A stretch of 64,000 nucleotides of DNA from Dactylis glomerata (lineage: Eukaryota; Streptophyta; Magnoliopsida; Poales; Poaceae). The stretch covers positions 12,714,253 to 12,778,252 of the forward strand of contig QXEO01000247.1 in the NCBI GenBank assembly GCA_007115705.1. Direction: 5' to 3'. Position numbers and translations under genes: made by a program. Below, in pieces: positions 23,839 through 35,552 of the stretch. Each line of letters opens with the position of its first letter. Position 1 is the first letter of the stretch. The notes under the pieces were generated by a model. That model saw nothing but the letters and a program-made list of their open reading frames with translations. It searched no databases and was not told where the DNA came from.

Positions 23839-26128
23839 TGAAAGAGCATGGAGCCCCCATGTGTGGTTTTGGTAATTAATGACAATCCCTATGGACTAAT
23901 GGTTGCATTGAGTTATATTTGTAGGACTTGTCCATAGACAATGCTTGAACCATTTGTTGGTTTCAAGGTTGTATGAAGATGGAAATAAAGAAGGTTTTGT
24001 GATGACCAAGGTGTTATTCAAGGAGTGATCTAAAGTCGGTCATAAGAGAGTTGAGCCTATATCAAGTGTGTCTTGAAGAATAAGATTGAGTGAGCTCTCA
24101 TGTGAATCTTCAAGACACCATCATTGTGGAGAAAGAAGAGTTGATTCAAGAATTGATCAAGCCGAAGCGCAAGTTCAAGATGGAATCTAGAAGAGATCAT
24201 AAGCTTGAAGCTTGCCATATATATTGTGATCATGGATAAGTGAACATATGCTTAAAGAGAGTCTTTCCCATAGTGGTGTATGGGGGAGCAATTCGCAAGA
24301 CTTCACCAAGCAATCAAGATCAAGAAAGGTGTTCCAACTTGAGGAAGACAAGATAGTCATAATCTAGCTCAAGTGGAATGAGCAAGGAAAAGGTATGTTC
24401 TTGATAGGGTTTCTTTCTTACCGATCTCATAGTGTTAGTTGTGAGACCGGGTTATAGGATCGGTAGCCGTACTATCAAGAGGGGCTCTCGAGTGAGTAAC
24501 TTAGTCGTATCGTTCGGAGAGAGCTCAAACCTTTGCATTCTTGGCATCATCTTTCTTGGTTCTTATTTGGCTTTTATCCATGTGAGGTTCTAGAGCTTGT
24601 GGTTATTTCCATGACAAGCTCTAGCTCATCAAAAACGGATTTTGCATGAAACACTTATTGAGTTTTTGGTGTTTGGAGGTTTTACCGGTTCGTTTTTGAA
24701 GAGAGGTCAAACCTCTCATCATTTGGTTTTATCCTCCCTTGTTGGACTATGATGTTTCTATGCATATACTTGTAGAGCTCCTTGTTGTGATTCCAACGAG
24801 CTCAAGATCATCAAAAATGGAGTCCGGATGCTCAAGTTATTGTCATTTTCGTGTTGGTGTTCCTCCCAGTTTTTGGGTGGCCGGAGTCTCCGGCCCGAGA
24901 CGCAAAGTCTCCGGCCCAACTCCGGCCTGGCACCTGATTCGTCCGTCCTGAGGCCCCCGAATGACCCCGGGGCACCGGAGACTCTGGCTCCCAAGGCCGG
25001 CGACTCCGGGGTAAGTACCCAGCAACGGCTAGTTTTCATGGGGGGCCTATAAAAGGCCCCCTTCATCTTCCTTGGGCTGGTGGCTTCCTATTCTCTCTCT
25101 CCTCCATTGTTGACCTTGAAGCTTTGCTCTCTCTCCCTCTCCCTCCCGTGATTTTTGCATCTTCTTAACGGAAAAGGGAGAGGAGATCTAGATCTATCTT
25201 TCCACCAATCAAAATCTCCTCTAAGTGAGGGGAACCTATTGGATCTAGATCTTGGAGTTCTTTGTGGATTTCCTTTGTTCTTCCTCTCATATTCCTCCAT
25301 AGCATTTGTTGCTTTGGTAGAATTTGGGAGAGAAGGATTTGAGCACTTTGTGTGCTCTTGCCATTGTATTTGGTGCATCGGTTTGAGTTCTCCTCGGAAA
25401 TTCGGGTAAGTGGAAGTTGTGAGCTTATTACTCTTGGGTTCTTGGAACCCTAGACGGCTTAGTGGCCTTTGTGGCATATTCTTGGGGCCTCTAATTAAGT
25501 TGTGGAGATTCCTCAACCTTTATGGTGCCTTTGTGGCGATTCTTGGGAGCCTCCAATTAAGTTGTGGAGATTTCCCCAAGCTTGTACGGGTTCGGTGACC
25601 GCCCTCAAGTGTCCCATAGTGGATCGTGGCATCTTGCTTTGTGCGAGTACGCGAGGAGAATAAGGTGAGCCTTTGTGGCGTTTGGTGTGTAGCGTGCCTC
25701 CGTATCTTGAGGTGAGCCTTTGTGGCACTTGGTGAGCATTGTGCTACCACATCTCAAGGTGAGGCCTTTGTGGCGTTCGGAGTGCATTAAGCCGCCACAC
25801 CTCTCCAACGGAGACTAGCTTCCTTTGGAAGTGAACTTTGGGATACATCTTCGTCTCCTTCGTGCCTCGGTAACTCTTATTCGAGCTCCACTACTTATGC
25901 ACTTTACATTTGTGATAGCCATCATGCTTGAAGTTATATATCTTGCTATCACCTTGCTACTTGTCTTGCTTAGCATAAGTTGTTGGTACACATAGGTGAG
26001 CCTAGTTTATTAGGTTTTGTAAGCTTGTCAAATTAAACGTTAGTTTATTTCCGCATTTGTACAAGCCTTTCGTAAAAGTTTTAATCGCCTATTCACCCCC
26101 CCCTCTAGGCGACATCCGTGTCCTTTCA
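23839..26128 (+). repeat. 3' LTR of the sirevirus-like element
   Basis: It is intact, 2290 bp, starting TGAAAGAGCATGG directly after the GGGGGAGAT tract and ending GTGTCCTTTCA. By eye it differs from the 5' LTR by about 42 substitutions and one 2-bp indel in a C run. The palindrome cluster is at 24881-25011 and a TATA-like CTATAAAAGG at about 25047. Confidence 0.95.
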
Positions 26129-27205
26129 TCCACCCATGAAAATTAGAGTGGTGATGTTTTGCACACTGTCCTTGGTGGCCCCTTCACAAAAAAGCACTTG
26201 TTTTGACCCCTCCGGGCACCTGAAAAATGGGAAATGCATTTTTTATGTGGAAACTAGAAAAACACTAGTTGCAAAAGTTGTTGGGAATGCAAAGATGCAC
26301 ATCTCCACCAAAAATGGGACCATGGTTCCAAAGTTTGCTGTGGAACTTGCACAAACCATGGTCACCTTGCAAGGAAGACCAAGAGAACTCCTGCCTGGAA
26401 GCACCTCTCTGTGAGAGAGTCCACATGTGAACCCTTGGTATGGCATGTTTGGTATTTTTCCTAGGTGATGCATCACTCACCATGACTCCATGCACTATTT
26501 TTCCATTTATTTGATTTTTTCTGAATTCCCTAGGCTCCCCTCCGAGATCTAGGTCAGACTCGTGGTGCCATCGATGTCTGCCAGGTGGGGTGGGAACCAT
26601 GGTTTGGTCTTGGTTCTAGGGTCCCACACTCCCAGGGGACCTCCCTGTATTTTTCCCCTATTTTTCTGGTGTGCATTTCTTGTAGCCCCAGTGCAAAATT
26701 GGATTTAAATGGATTTAGGGCAAAAAATAATTCATTATATGGCAGCATGCCGACATAATTCCTAACCTCCTGGATTTGGCACCCCTGGTAGGTCTCCCAC
26801 ACATAAAAATTAGAGTGGTGATGTTTTGCACATTGCCCTTGGTGGCCCGTTTACAAAAAAGCACCTGTTTTGACCCCTCCAGCCACCTGAAAAATGGGAA
26901 ATGCATTTTTTATGTGGAAACTGGAAAAATACTAGTTGCAAAAATTGTTGGGAATGCAAAGATGCACATCTCCACAAAAAATGGGACCATGGTTCCACAG
27001 TTTGCTGTGGAACTTGCACAAACCATGGTCACCTTGCAAGGAAGACCAAGAGAACTCCTGCCTGGAAGCACCTCTCTCTGAGAGAGTCCACATGTGAACC
27101 CATGGGATGGCATGTTTGGTATTTTTCCTAGGTGATGCATCACTCACCATGACTCCATGCACTGTTTTTCCATTTATTTGATTTTTTCTGAATTCCCTAG
27201 GCCCC
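26129..27205. repeat. Tandem satellite array, right block
   Basis: It resumes at exactly the unit position where the left block stopped: 26129-26556 completes copy 11 and 26557-27205 is copy 12. Copy 12 is cut in its CCTAGGCCCC motif by the minus-strand Copia LTR. No further ~666-bp unit is seen to the right, but diverged relatives occur at 52.6-53.4 kb. Confidence 0.95.
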
Positions 27206-28935
27206 TGAAGGGTTTCGCAGCATAGTAAATCAAAAAAATTCCTACGGATGCGAACAAGAAAGCCAAGATCTAATCTAGGAGATGTAATCAACGAGAGAGG
27301 TAGATGAGATCTTCATACCCTTGAAGAAATCGCACAGCGGAAATGTTCAACAGAACGTGGATGATGTAGTCGTACTAGCCGTCTCCTCCCCGCGATCTGA
27401 TCCGATCCTACGCCGCAAGTGGCGGCGCCTCCGAGAGATGCACATGTATGGTGTAGCGACGTATCCTCCTTCCTTGGTCCAGCAAGTATGGTGGAGAGAT
27501 AGATTGGATCTGCAGCACGACGGCGTGGTGCTTATGGTGGAGAGTTTCTGCGGCAGGGCTTCGCCTACGCACAGTCGCGAGAGAGAGAGGTAGAGGGGCA
27601 GCAATTGGACGGCGGCTAGGGTTGGAGTGGGGGAGGAGGCTGCGCCCCTGCCCTCCTTATATAGGGGGCTGGCCGGCCCCTTGACCCCTCCTCCAAGTCC
27701 TAGGGCGGCGGCCCAAGGGGGAAGAGTGGGGGGCAAGTTTCCCCCCTCCTTCTGGAAGGTTCCCTTAGGGTTTCCCCTAAGGGCTGGCCGGCTGGGCCTT
27801 AGGGGCCTTGTGTGCCTGGCCCAAAGTGGCCAGGACACTTCCCCTTAGGCCCATGCAGGCCTCCGACAAGTGGGCCCATGTTGGTCCCACTCCGGAACCT
27901 TCTAGAACCTTCCGGTACAATACCGATAAACTCCGAAACGATTCCGGTATCCAAAAATTGCTTTCCTTTATATGAATCTTATTCTCCGGACCATTCCGGA
28001 ACCTCTCGTGATGTCCTGGATCTCATCCGAGACTCCGACCAAAAAAAACTCATAAACCAATTATCCATTCTATCCTAGCGTCGATGCACGTTAAGTGTGT
28101 GACCCTACGGGTTCGAGAATATGCAGACATGATCTTCTATCAATAATCAACAGCGGGATCTGGAAACCCATATTGACTCCCACATATTCATCGATGATCA
28201 TATCAGATGAACCACAATGCCAGGATTCAATTAATCCCGTATATGTATTCCCTTCGTCACGCGATATTTTACTTGCCCGAGATTTGATCGTCGGTATCGC
28301 CATACCTAGTTCAATCTCGTTCACATCAAGTACTTTACTCGTTCCGTAATCCGATATCACTTTGTGATTAACTCCTTAACCACGTGCTTGCAAGCGTTGT
28401 TGATATCAATTACTAAGTGGGCCCGAAGTATATCTCTCTGACTCGGGAGGGACAAATTCCATCTTGATACATTCAACCCAACAAGTACTTTCCGATCACC
28501 TGAGAGACACCTTTATGATCACCCTCACATAGGATGACGTTTGATGACCTCAAAGCTTTCTTCTGATACCAGGGAGTTGTATTATCTCATGGTCTAAGGA
28601 ATACAATACTTGACATAGGAAAAAGCTTCGCAAAGATGAACACAATGACACGATCTAATTGCTCTGCTTTATTTGGGTCTGTCCTTCACATCATTCTCCT
28701 AATGACATGATCTCATTATTAATTGACAACTCATGTCTATGGTTAGGAAACCTTAATCATCATTAATCAATGAGCTAGTCCATAGAGGCGTACTAGGGAC
28801 ACGGTGTTGTTCATAAACCACACAAGTATTAAAGTTTCCACTTAATACAATTCTAGCATGGAATATAAACATTATCATGAACAAGAATTATAATAATAAC
28901 ATCTTTATTATTGCCTCTAGGGCATAATTCCAACA
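27206..28935 (-). repeat. 3' LTR of minus-strand Copia
   Basis: It is 1730 bp. On the minus strand it starts TGTTGGAATTATGCCC and ends GAAACCCTTCA. The adjoining tract, read on the minus strand, is GTGCAAGTGGGAGAC. Confidence 0.93.
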
Positions 28936-31900
28936 GTCTCCCACTTGCACTAGAGTCAATAATCTAGTTTACATCTGGCAACAATCTAACACCCATGGCA
29001 TTAAGGTGCTGATCATGTTTTGCTCGTGGAAGAGGTTTAGTCAACGGGTCTGCGACATTCAGATCCATATGTACTTTGCTAATCTTCAGATCTCCATCTG
29101 ATATATAATCTCGAATTATATGGAAACGGCGGTTGATGTGCTTGGTCTTTGGATGATATCTTGGTTCCTTAGCCAGTGCTATGGCGCCAGTGTTGTCGCA
29201 CAATATCTCCAGTGGGTCCAAAGCATTTGGAACCACACCAAGTTCAGTGATGAAGTTCCTGATCCAAACTCCTTCACTTGATGCTTCCGAAGCAGCCATG
29301 TATTCCGCTTCTGTTGTAGATCCCACGATCACGCTTTGCTTGCAGCTTCTCCAGCTCACAGCTCCACCATTCAAAATATATACGTATCCTGTCTGAGATT
29401 TAGAATCATCCGGGTCGGTGTCGAAGCTAGCATCGACGTAACCTTTTACGACGAGCTCCTCATCACCTCCATAGACCAAGAACATTTCTTTAGTCCTATT
29501 TAAATACTTTAGGATGTTCTTTACGGCTGTCCAGTGTTCCACTCCTGGATCACTTTGGTATCTGCTCGTCAAACTAAGAGCATTGGACACATCCGGTCTA
29601 GTACACAGCATGGCATACATGATAGAACCTATGGCCGAGGCATATGGCACTTTGCTCATAGTATCTCTATCTTTTACCGTAGCTGGACACTGAGCCTTGC
29701 TCAATATCTTACCTGACAACATGGGCAATGAACCTTTCTTTGCTTTATCCATTCTGAACCTCTTCAGAACTTTGTCCAGGTATGTACTTTGGCTTAAAGC
29801 TATTAGGTGTCTTTGTCTATCTCTATAGATTTTGATGCCTAATATATAAGCAGCTTCTCCTAGATCTTTCATTGAAAAACATTTATTCAAATAACTCTTC
29901 ACATCGTTAAGCATGCCGATGTCATTTCCAATAATCAATATGTCATCCACATATAGTACTAAAAATGTCACCGAGCTCCCACTCACTTTCTTGTATATAC
30001 AAGCTTCGTAGCAATTTGGAACAAATCCAAAACTCTTGATCACTTGATCAAAACAAAGGTTCCAACTCCGAGATGCTTGCTTCAGTCCATAAATGGAACG
30101 CTAAAGTTTGCACACTTTATTAGCATCCTTAGGATCGACAAAACCGTCGGGCTGCATCATATACAACTCTTCATCAATGTTGCCATTGAGGAACGCAGTC
30201 TTGACATCCATCTGCCAAATTTCATAATCATGAAATGCAGCAATTGCTAATAAAATCCGAATGGACTTAAACATCGCTACGGGAGAGAAAGTCTCATCGT
30301 AGTCAACACCTTGAACTTGCCGAAAACCTTTTGCGACAAGCCGAGCTTTATAGACAGTAACATTACCATCCGCGTCCATTTTCTTCTTGAAGATCCATTT
30401 GCACTCAACGGCCTTACGGTCGCTAGGAGGGTCCACCAAAGTCCATACTTGGTTTTCGCTCATGGATCCCAATTCAAATTTCATGGCCTCTAGCCATTTC
30501 TCAGAGTCTGGGCTCATCATTGCTTCCTCATAGTTCGCAGGTTCACTGTTGTCTAACAACAAGATGGTTAAGACAGGGTTGCCGTACCATTCAGGAGTGG
30601 CACGTGACCTTGTCGACCTGCGAAGTTCAGTAGTAGCATCGTTCGAAGTTTCATGATCCTCATCATTAGCTTCCTTTCTTGTTGGTGCAGACGGCACCGG
30701 AACAACTTCAGGTGCTGCGCTACTCTCCAACTCGAGAGAAGGTTCAATAACCTCGTCTAGCTCTACCTTCCTCCCACTCACTTCTTTCGAGAGAAACTCC
30801 TTCTCAAGAAAGGATCCGTTCTTTGCAACAAACACTTTGCCTTCGGATCTGTGGTAGAAGGTATACCCAATCGTTTCCCTAGGGTATCCTATGAAGACGC
30901 ATTTCTCCGCTTTGGGTTCGAGCTTGTCCGGCATCAACTTCTTGACGTAAGCTTCGCATCCCCAAACTTTAAGAAATGACAACTTAGGTTTAGCACCAAA
31001 CCATAGTTCATACGGTGTCGTCTCAACGGATTTAGATGGTGCTCTATTTAAAGTGAATGCAGCGGTTTCTAATGCATAACCCCAAAATGATAACGGCAAA
31101 TCTGTAAGAGACATCATCGATCGCACCATATCTAATAGAGTTCGATTCCGGCGTTCAGACACACCATTGCGCTATGGTGTTCCGGGTGGCGTGAGTTGCG
31201 AAATGATTCCGCTTGCTTTAAGATGCGTGAGAAAATCATAACTCAAATACTCACCTCCACGATCAGATCGCAGAAATTTAATTTTCCTGTTACGATGGTT
31301 TTCCACTTCGTTCTGAAATTCTTTGAACTTTTCAAACGTTTCAGATTTATGTTTCATTAAATAGATATACCCATATCTACTTAAGTCATCAGTAAAAGTG
31401 AGAAAATAGCGATATCCACCGCGCGTCGAAATACTCATTGGTCCGCACACATCGGTATGTATGCTTTCCAACAAGTCCGTTGCTCGCTCCATTATTCCGG
31501 AGAACGGGGTTTTGATCATCTTGCCCATGAGGCACGGTTCGCACGTGTCAAATGATTCAAAATCAAGAGACTCCAAAAGTCCATCAGAATGGAGTTTCTT
31601 CATGCGTTTTACTCCAATATGACCTAGACGGCAGTGCCACAAATAAGTTGGATTATCACTATCTACTTTGCATCTTTTAACCTCAATGTTATGGATGTGT
31701 GTTTCATTGCTTTTGAGATTCAGAAGAAATAAACCATTCACAACAGGTGCATGACCATAAAAGATGTTATTCATATAAATAGAACAACCATTATTCTCAG
31801 ATTTAAATGAATAATCGTCTTGCAATAAACACGATCCAGATATAATGTTCATGCTCAACGCAGGCACATAATAAAATTTATTAAGGTTTAAAACTAATCC

Positions 31901-32353
31901 CGAAGGTAAAACTAAGGAGAGCGTGCCGACGGCCATCACATCAACTTTTGATCCATTGCCAATGCGCATCGTCACCTCATCCCTTGCTAGCCGCCGTCTA
32001 TTCCATAGCTCCTGTTTCGAGTTACAAATATTAGCAACTGAACCAGTATCATATACCCAGGCACTACAACGAGCGCTAGTAAGGTAAACATCAATAACAT
32101 GTATATCAAATATACCTTTAATGGTGCCAGCCTTCTTGTCTGCTAAGTACTTCAAACAGTTGCGCTTCCAGTGACCCTTGTCCTTGCAATAGAAGCACTC
32201 AGTGTCCGGCTTAGGTCCAGACTTGAGCTTCTTCTCAGCAGGGGCAACGCGCTTGCCGCTGCCTTTCTTGAAGGATCCCTTTGCACCCTTAGCTTTCTTA
32301 AAGCTAGTGGTCTTGTTGACCATCAACACATGATTATCCTTTTTGATATCCAC

Positions 32354-33258
32354 TGTCGATGGATTTCGTGTCGCAAGAACACGGGGTACCACGCGACGGA
32401 CCCAAAGATTCGAACGCAGGGGGCTGAACGTGTGAGATCTTGGATCGCAACGAAGCACGGTGACGGAAGTCTCGAGCTGTCGAACGCACTACGCACTGCA
32501 GAGAGAGACGCCGAGCTTTACCCAGGTTCAGGGCCCTCGTGGTGAGGTAACACCCCTACTTCCCGCCTTCTTGTATTGCAACGCGACACCTCGCGAGGAG
32601 TACAAGGTCTTGGTTACAGAGTTCTAGCTGGCCAGAGGTTGAAGAACCTGCGTGCCCAGCTAGCCACTTGGAGAAGATCAGATCCCATCTAAGGGGTGGC
32701 CTCCCCTCCTTTTATAGCGCCAAGGTCCTCCTTCCCCTTATCTTCTTGAGGAAGGGGTTGCCACACACACCGCCAAGGAGGGTGGACAGCTGTAGACTAC
32801 ACTCTTCTGTAGACGTGGTCTTCGTAGGGTAGTGGCGCCGGTCCACAGGAGTGGGTGGAGGAAGCTGACGTCTTCCTCTGGCGCCCTGCACGGTCCACGC
32901 TATTTTTAGGGGGGTGGCCAACAACCACTGTGCCGCTTTGGGCAGGCACAGCGAAAGTTGGTCTCTTCCCTGTCGGGGGTAGCGTGGGCGGTACGCGGTC
33001 TTCTGTCCTTCACCTTCTTGCTCCGCACGCCAACGTGCTGAGCTGGCGTGGATCTGGTCCCTCTCCTCACCAGCGGTGGCTCGTGAGGAGGTCTTCTGGT
33101 CCTTAGCGTTTTCCACCGTCGATCTCCTCACGAGGCGCCTCCTCGTGAGGGTCTTCTTTGTAGCTTGGGTCGTTGATTCTCCCCTGGGCCAAAGATGGGC
33201 CGATGACGGGGCCCAGGAGCAGGTGGACCGGGATACCCCGGTATCCAGAACACCGATA
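32354..33258 (-). repeat. 3' LTR of Gypsy element
   Basis: It is 905 bp. The plus-strand right end reads CACCGATA, where the other LTR has CACCGACA, so one terminal base has mutated. It contains several CTCACGAGG/CCTCGTGAGG direct and inverted short motifs. Confidence 0.93.
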
Positions 33259-33556
33259 GTAGCCCCCGGGAGCCCGGCCCGCGAACATGCCCTCTTGAGG
33301 AAGCGAAGGGCCGGGGGCCCCCGAAGCTGCTGGGCCCTCCAATGGCACGCGTCCACCGCGCGGTCAGAGGTCCATGTGAAGAAGCGGAGGCTCCGGACAT
33401 GTGGCGAGGCCGCAGCTGGAGAGGCAAAACGGCGGGCGACGCTACAGTCTCTGAGGCGTCAAACCGCCATGATGGCGCGTCGCTTCACTGTGGAGCGCAG
33501 CGTCGACGCTTCGATTTCCGCGCTGAGATTTGACGCATCGACACCAGACGCCCCCC

Positions 33557-33566
33557 TTAAATAAAG
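33557..33566 (+). promoter_or_regulatory. TATA-like box upstream of the antisense ORF
   Basis: TTAAATAAAG lies in a GC-rich context about 70 bp before the ATG at 33637 and points along the plus strand, opposite to the Gypsy pol. It suggests an independent promoter; not tested. Confidence 0.4.
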
Positions 33567-33636
33567 TCTCCTCGAGACCTCCGGCACCTCACCTCCTTCC
33601 TCCAGTGCCATTTCTTCCTCCGCGCCCCCCAAGCTG

Positions 33637-34401
33637 ATGGACCCCTCCGCCTCCGCCGCCGCCGCTGGACCAAGCTCCGGGGCCAAGCGCCGCGGACGCC
33701 CCCCGGGCAGCGGGATCAAGGTGAAGATCCCGACCCGATGGACGCCCGGCGCCGGCGGCCCCCTTCGCATAGGCGCGCTGAGGCCGGACGAGGTGAACCG
33801 CGCTGCCTCGGGGACCTCCGGCGCCCTGACTCTCGGGGGTCCCGCGCGCGGAGGCGCTCTGAACTCACCCTCGCCGCCGGCGGCGGCGCCTGCTCCCCGC
33901 GCCCCGGGGAGCGTCGACCGAGTCCTCCGGGAGGTGGAGGCCGCCCTGGGCCCCCCTCCCCCTGCTGCAGATCCTCCGGTCCCATCGGCGAACGGAGTGG
34001 TTGCCACTTCGCGCCACTTGGCGGCGGTGATGCTGGGACCCCTCACCGGCCCAGGGTCCCGCTTCCTGGAGCTCCTTGTCGTCGTCGACGCCCCGGGCTT
34101 CAGCTCCCTCCGGCTGCCCGACGCCGTGCGGAGGGTGATTTACGCCCCCAGCGCGGCCGCCGGGGAGATTGCCCTGGGGGAGCAGAGCAGGCCAGATCTC
34201 CTCTGGCCTGTGGACATCCTCCTCGGGGTGGGCGGCAACGCCATCCTCTCCGGCCGCTGGAGGGCCTTCGCCCTCGGCCATCGCCTCCGCGTCGGCGACC
34301 ACCTCGTCTTCTGCTTCAAGCTGGGGACGTTGGAGGCTTCGGTGCGGATCTTCACCGCCGGGGGCGTCCGCCGCACCTACCCCCAGCCCGCAGCGCAGTG
34401 A
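33637..34401 (+). CDS. Antisense accessory ORF of the Gypsy element: AT-hook plus B3-like DNA-binding protein, 254 aa
   Basis: This intact 254-codon ORF lies on the strand opposite to gag-pol, between pol and the 3' LTR. Residues 17-26 (KRRGRPPGSG) form an AT-hook, a minor-groove DNA-binding motif. Residues 27-125 are Pro/Ala/Gly-rich and probably disordered. Residues about 141-245 look like a B3 domain: FLEL, then LRLPDAVRRVIY, a GEIAL strand, GRWRAFALGHRLRVGDHLVF, and a closing strand VRIFTAGG. The Trp-Arg-Ala-Phe and Gly-Asp turn are the most B3-like features. Likely role: a nuclear DNA-binding protein of the element or a captured host gene. The frame is undamaged although the pol of the same element is dead. 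It is about 70% or more G+C. The B3 call is by pattern only and needs a profile search. Overlapping frames at 33738-34469 and 33459-34046 are shadows. Confidence 0.7.
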   Translation: MDPSASAAAAGPSSGAKRRGRPPGSGIKVKIPTRWTPGAGGPLRIGALRPDEVNRAASGTSGALTLGGPARGGALNSPSPPAAAPAPRAPGSVDRVLREVEAALGPPPPAADPPVPSANGVVATSRHLAAVMLGPLTGPGSRFLELLVVVDAPGFSSLRLPDAVRRVIYAPSAAAGEIALGEQSRPDLLWPVDILLGVGGNAILSGRWRAFALGHRLRVGDHLVFCFKLGTLEASVRIFTAGGVRRTYPQPAAQ

Positions 34402-35552
34402 AGAGGAGGTCCCGCCGCGGTAGTCTTCTGGGGAGGGGAGCTAGTCTCCTCCCCTCTTTGGTTGTGTAGTCCTCGCCGGCGGGGTATGCCCCGCCGTGCC
34501 TTTGCTCCTCCCTTTGATGGGATTACTTCAATGAAGTCCGCTTTTTAGCTGTCTTGCGCTCCGATTCCCAATGCTCTTCATTGTCCTGGTCATTCGCACG
34601 CTCGAGAGCCCTGGTGAGCTATTAGCGTCGTCGGGAGGCCTCCCTTCGCCTCAGAGCTCAAGATGGGGTCGGCGCCGACGACACATTGGACGATTCCTGA
34701 GACAAGAAGTTGAAGAAAGAGTTGGAAAAGAAAAAACCCCAAATCCCCGAAAACGGAAAAACAAGTCGATAAAACAAACGAAAAAAGAAAGCGAATAAGA
34801 TGCCCCTGTGACCGGCACAGTGACCTTCTCCGTCGTGGAGGAGCGCGGCACTATCTGTGCCAGCAGCTAAGAGCAAATTGCCGCGCGTGGCAATTCACGG
34901 GGCCTTCCTCGTCGTTGAGGGAAGCTGGACCCTCACGGACATGAAAACGTCGACGCTTAAGAGAGCCCAGAGACCGTCGACACCTCGCAAGGGTTGCTCA
35001 CGAGGTGAAGGGCCTGGCGCGGACCTCCGGATCTGCGTCTCCTTCGCAAGATGATCGGAGCAGCCTTGGTCTTCAATAATCCTGCCACGTTAGGCCTTCC
35101 TCGATAGAGGGAATCTTCCTGCGGATGCTTGTTGCATCGACGCATTCTTGCCTCCTCGTGAGAGTTGCTCACGAGGTGCTGGTCCTTAGCGGGTGCCTTG
35201 GGGCACACCTTGGACTTTCCTCGAAGATTTTTTATTTTCCGATGTACTTCGCGAGGAACTAAGCACCATGGGTATTTAGAGGTGATCGATAACAGGGCCG
35301 TCACCCCCGACCAGAGCTCACTCCCTTCGGGTTTTTCGGGCTCGCTGTTTTCCGGGCGAAGGCCCCAGCATAGACACCGTGCCGAGCCCCCTTCCGCGTG
35401 GAGTACAACAGAAAATAAATGGACTTCATGCCATTTTAATGTCATGCCGAAGCAGAGGCGCTATGCTGCGCAATAACTTAATATCAGTGCTTAAGAGCAG
35501 TTTGGGCTGATACAAGTGCCGTGAGAACGGTCTTTATCTCCTCGTGAGGAAC
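34402..35552. other. Non-coding region between antisense ORF and Gypsy pol end
   Basis: No convincing ORF. CTCGTGAG/CTCACGAG short motifs recur, as in the LTR. The stretch just after 34401 resembles a 3' UTR of the antisense ORF. No polypurine tract is expected here; that lies beside 33258. Confidence 0.6.

Larger units (their letters stand above)
6897..26128 (+). mobile_element. Sirevirus-like (Copia) gag-only LTR retrotransposon, inserted in satellite
   Basis: The element has TG...CA LTRs (5' copy 6897-17597, interrupted; 3' copy 23839-26128), an initiator-Met-type primer site, one gag ORF, and about 3.9 kb of non-coding DNA with repeated GGGGGAG polypurine tracts. It lies in satellite copy 11. 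The flanks are CCCAC (6892-6896) and TCCAC (26129-26133), a 5-bp target duplication with one mismatch, and joining the flanks restores a unit of normal length. No protease, integrase, reverse transcriptase or RNase H is present, so it must have been mobilised in trans. Sirevirus affiliation is inferred from the long coiled-coil gag with two zinc knuckles, the multiple polypurine tracts, and the CG-rich palindromes in the LTR. About 42 LTR substitutions (1.8%) suggest roughly 0.7 Myr at an assumed 1.3e-8 per site per year. Confidence 0.9.

Noticed and set aside
32354..32458. N-terminal extension of the Copia pol ORF (residues before DIKKDNHVLMVNKT)
   Set aside because: Read-through from the Gypsy 3' LTR; the true reading comes from the split Gag.
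33738..34469. Second long plus-strand frame (243 codons) over the antisense ORF
   Set aside because: Arg/Pro/Gly-rich product typical of a shifted GC-rich frame; the 33637-34401 frame has the AT-hook and B3-like pattern.
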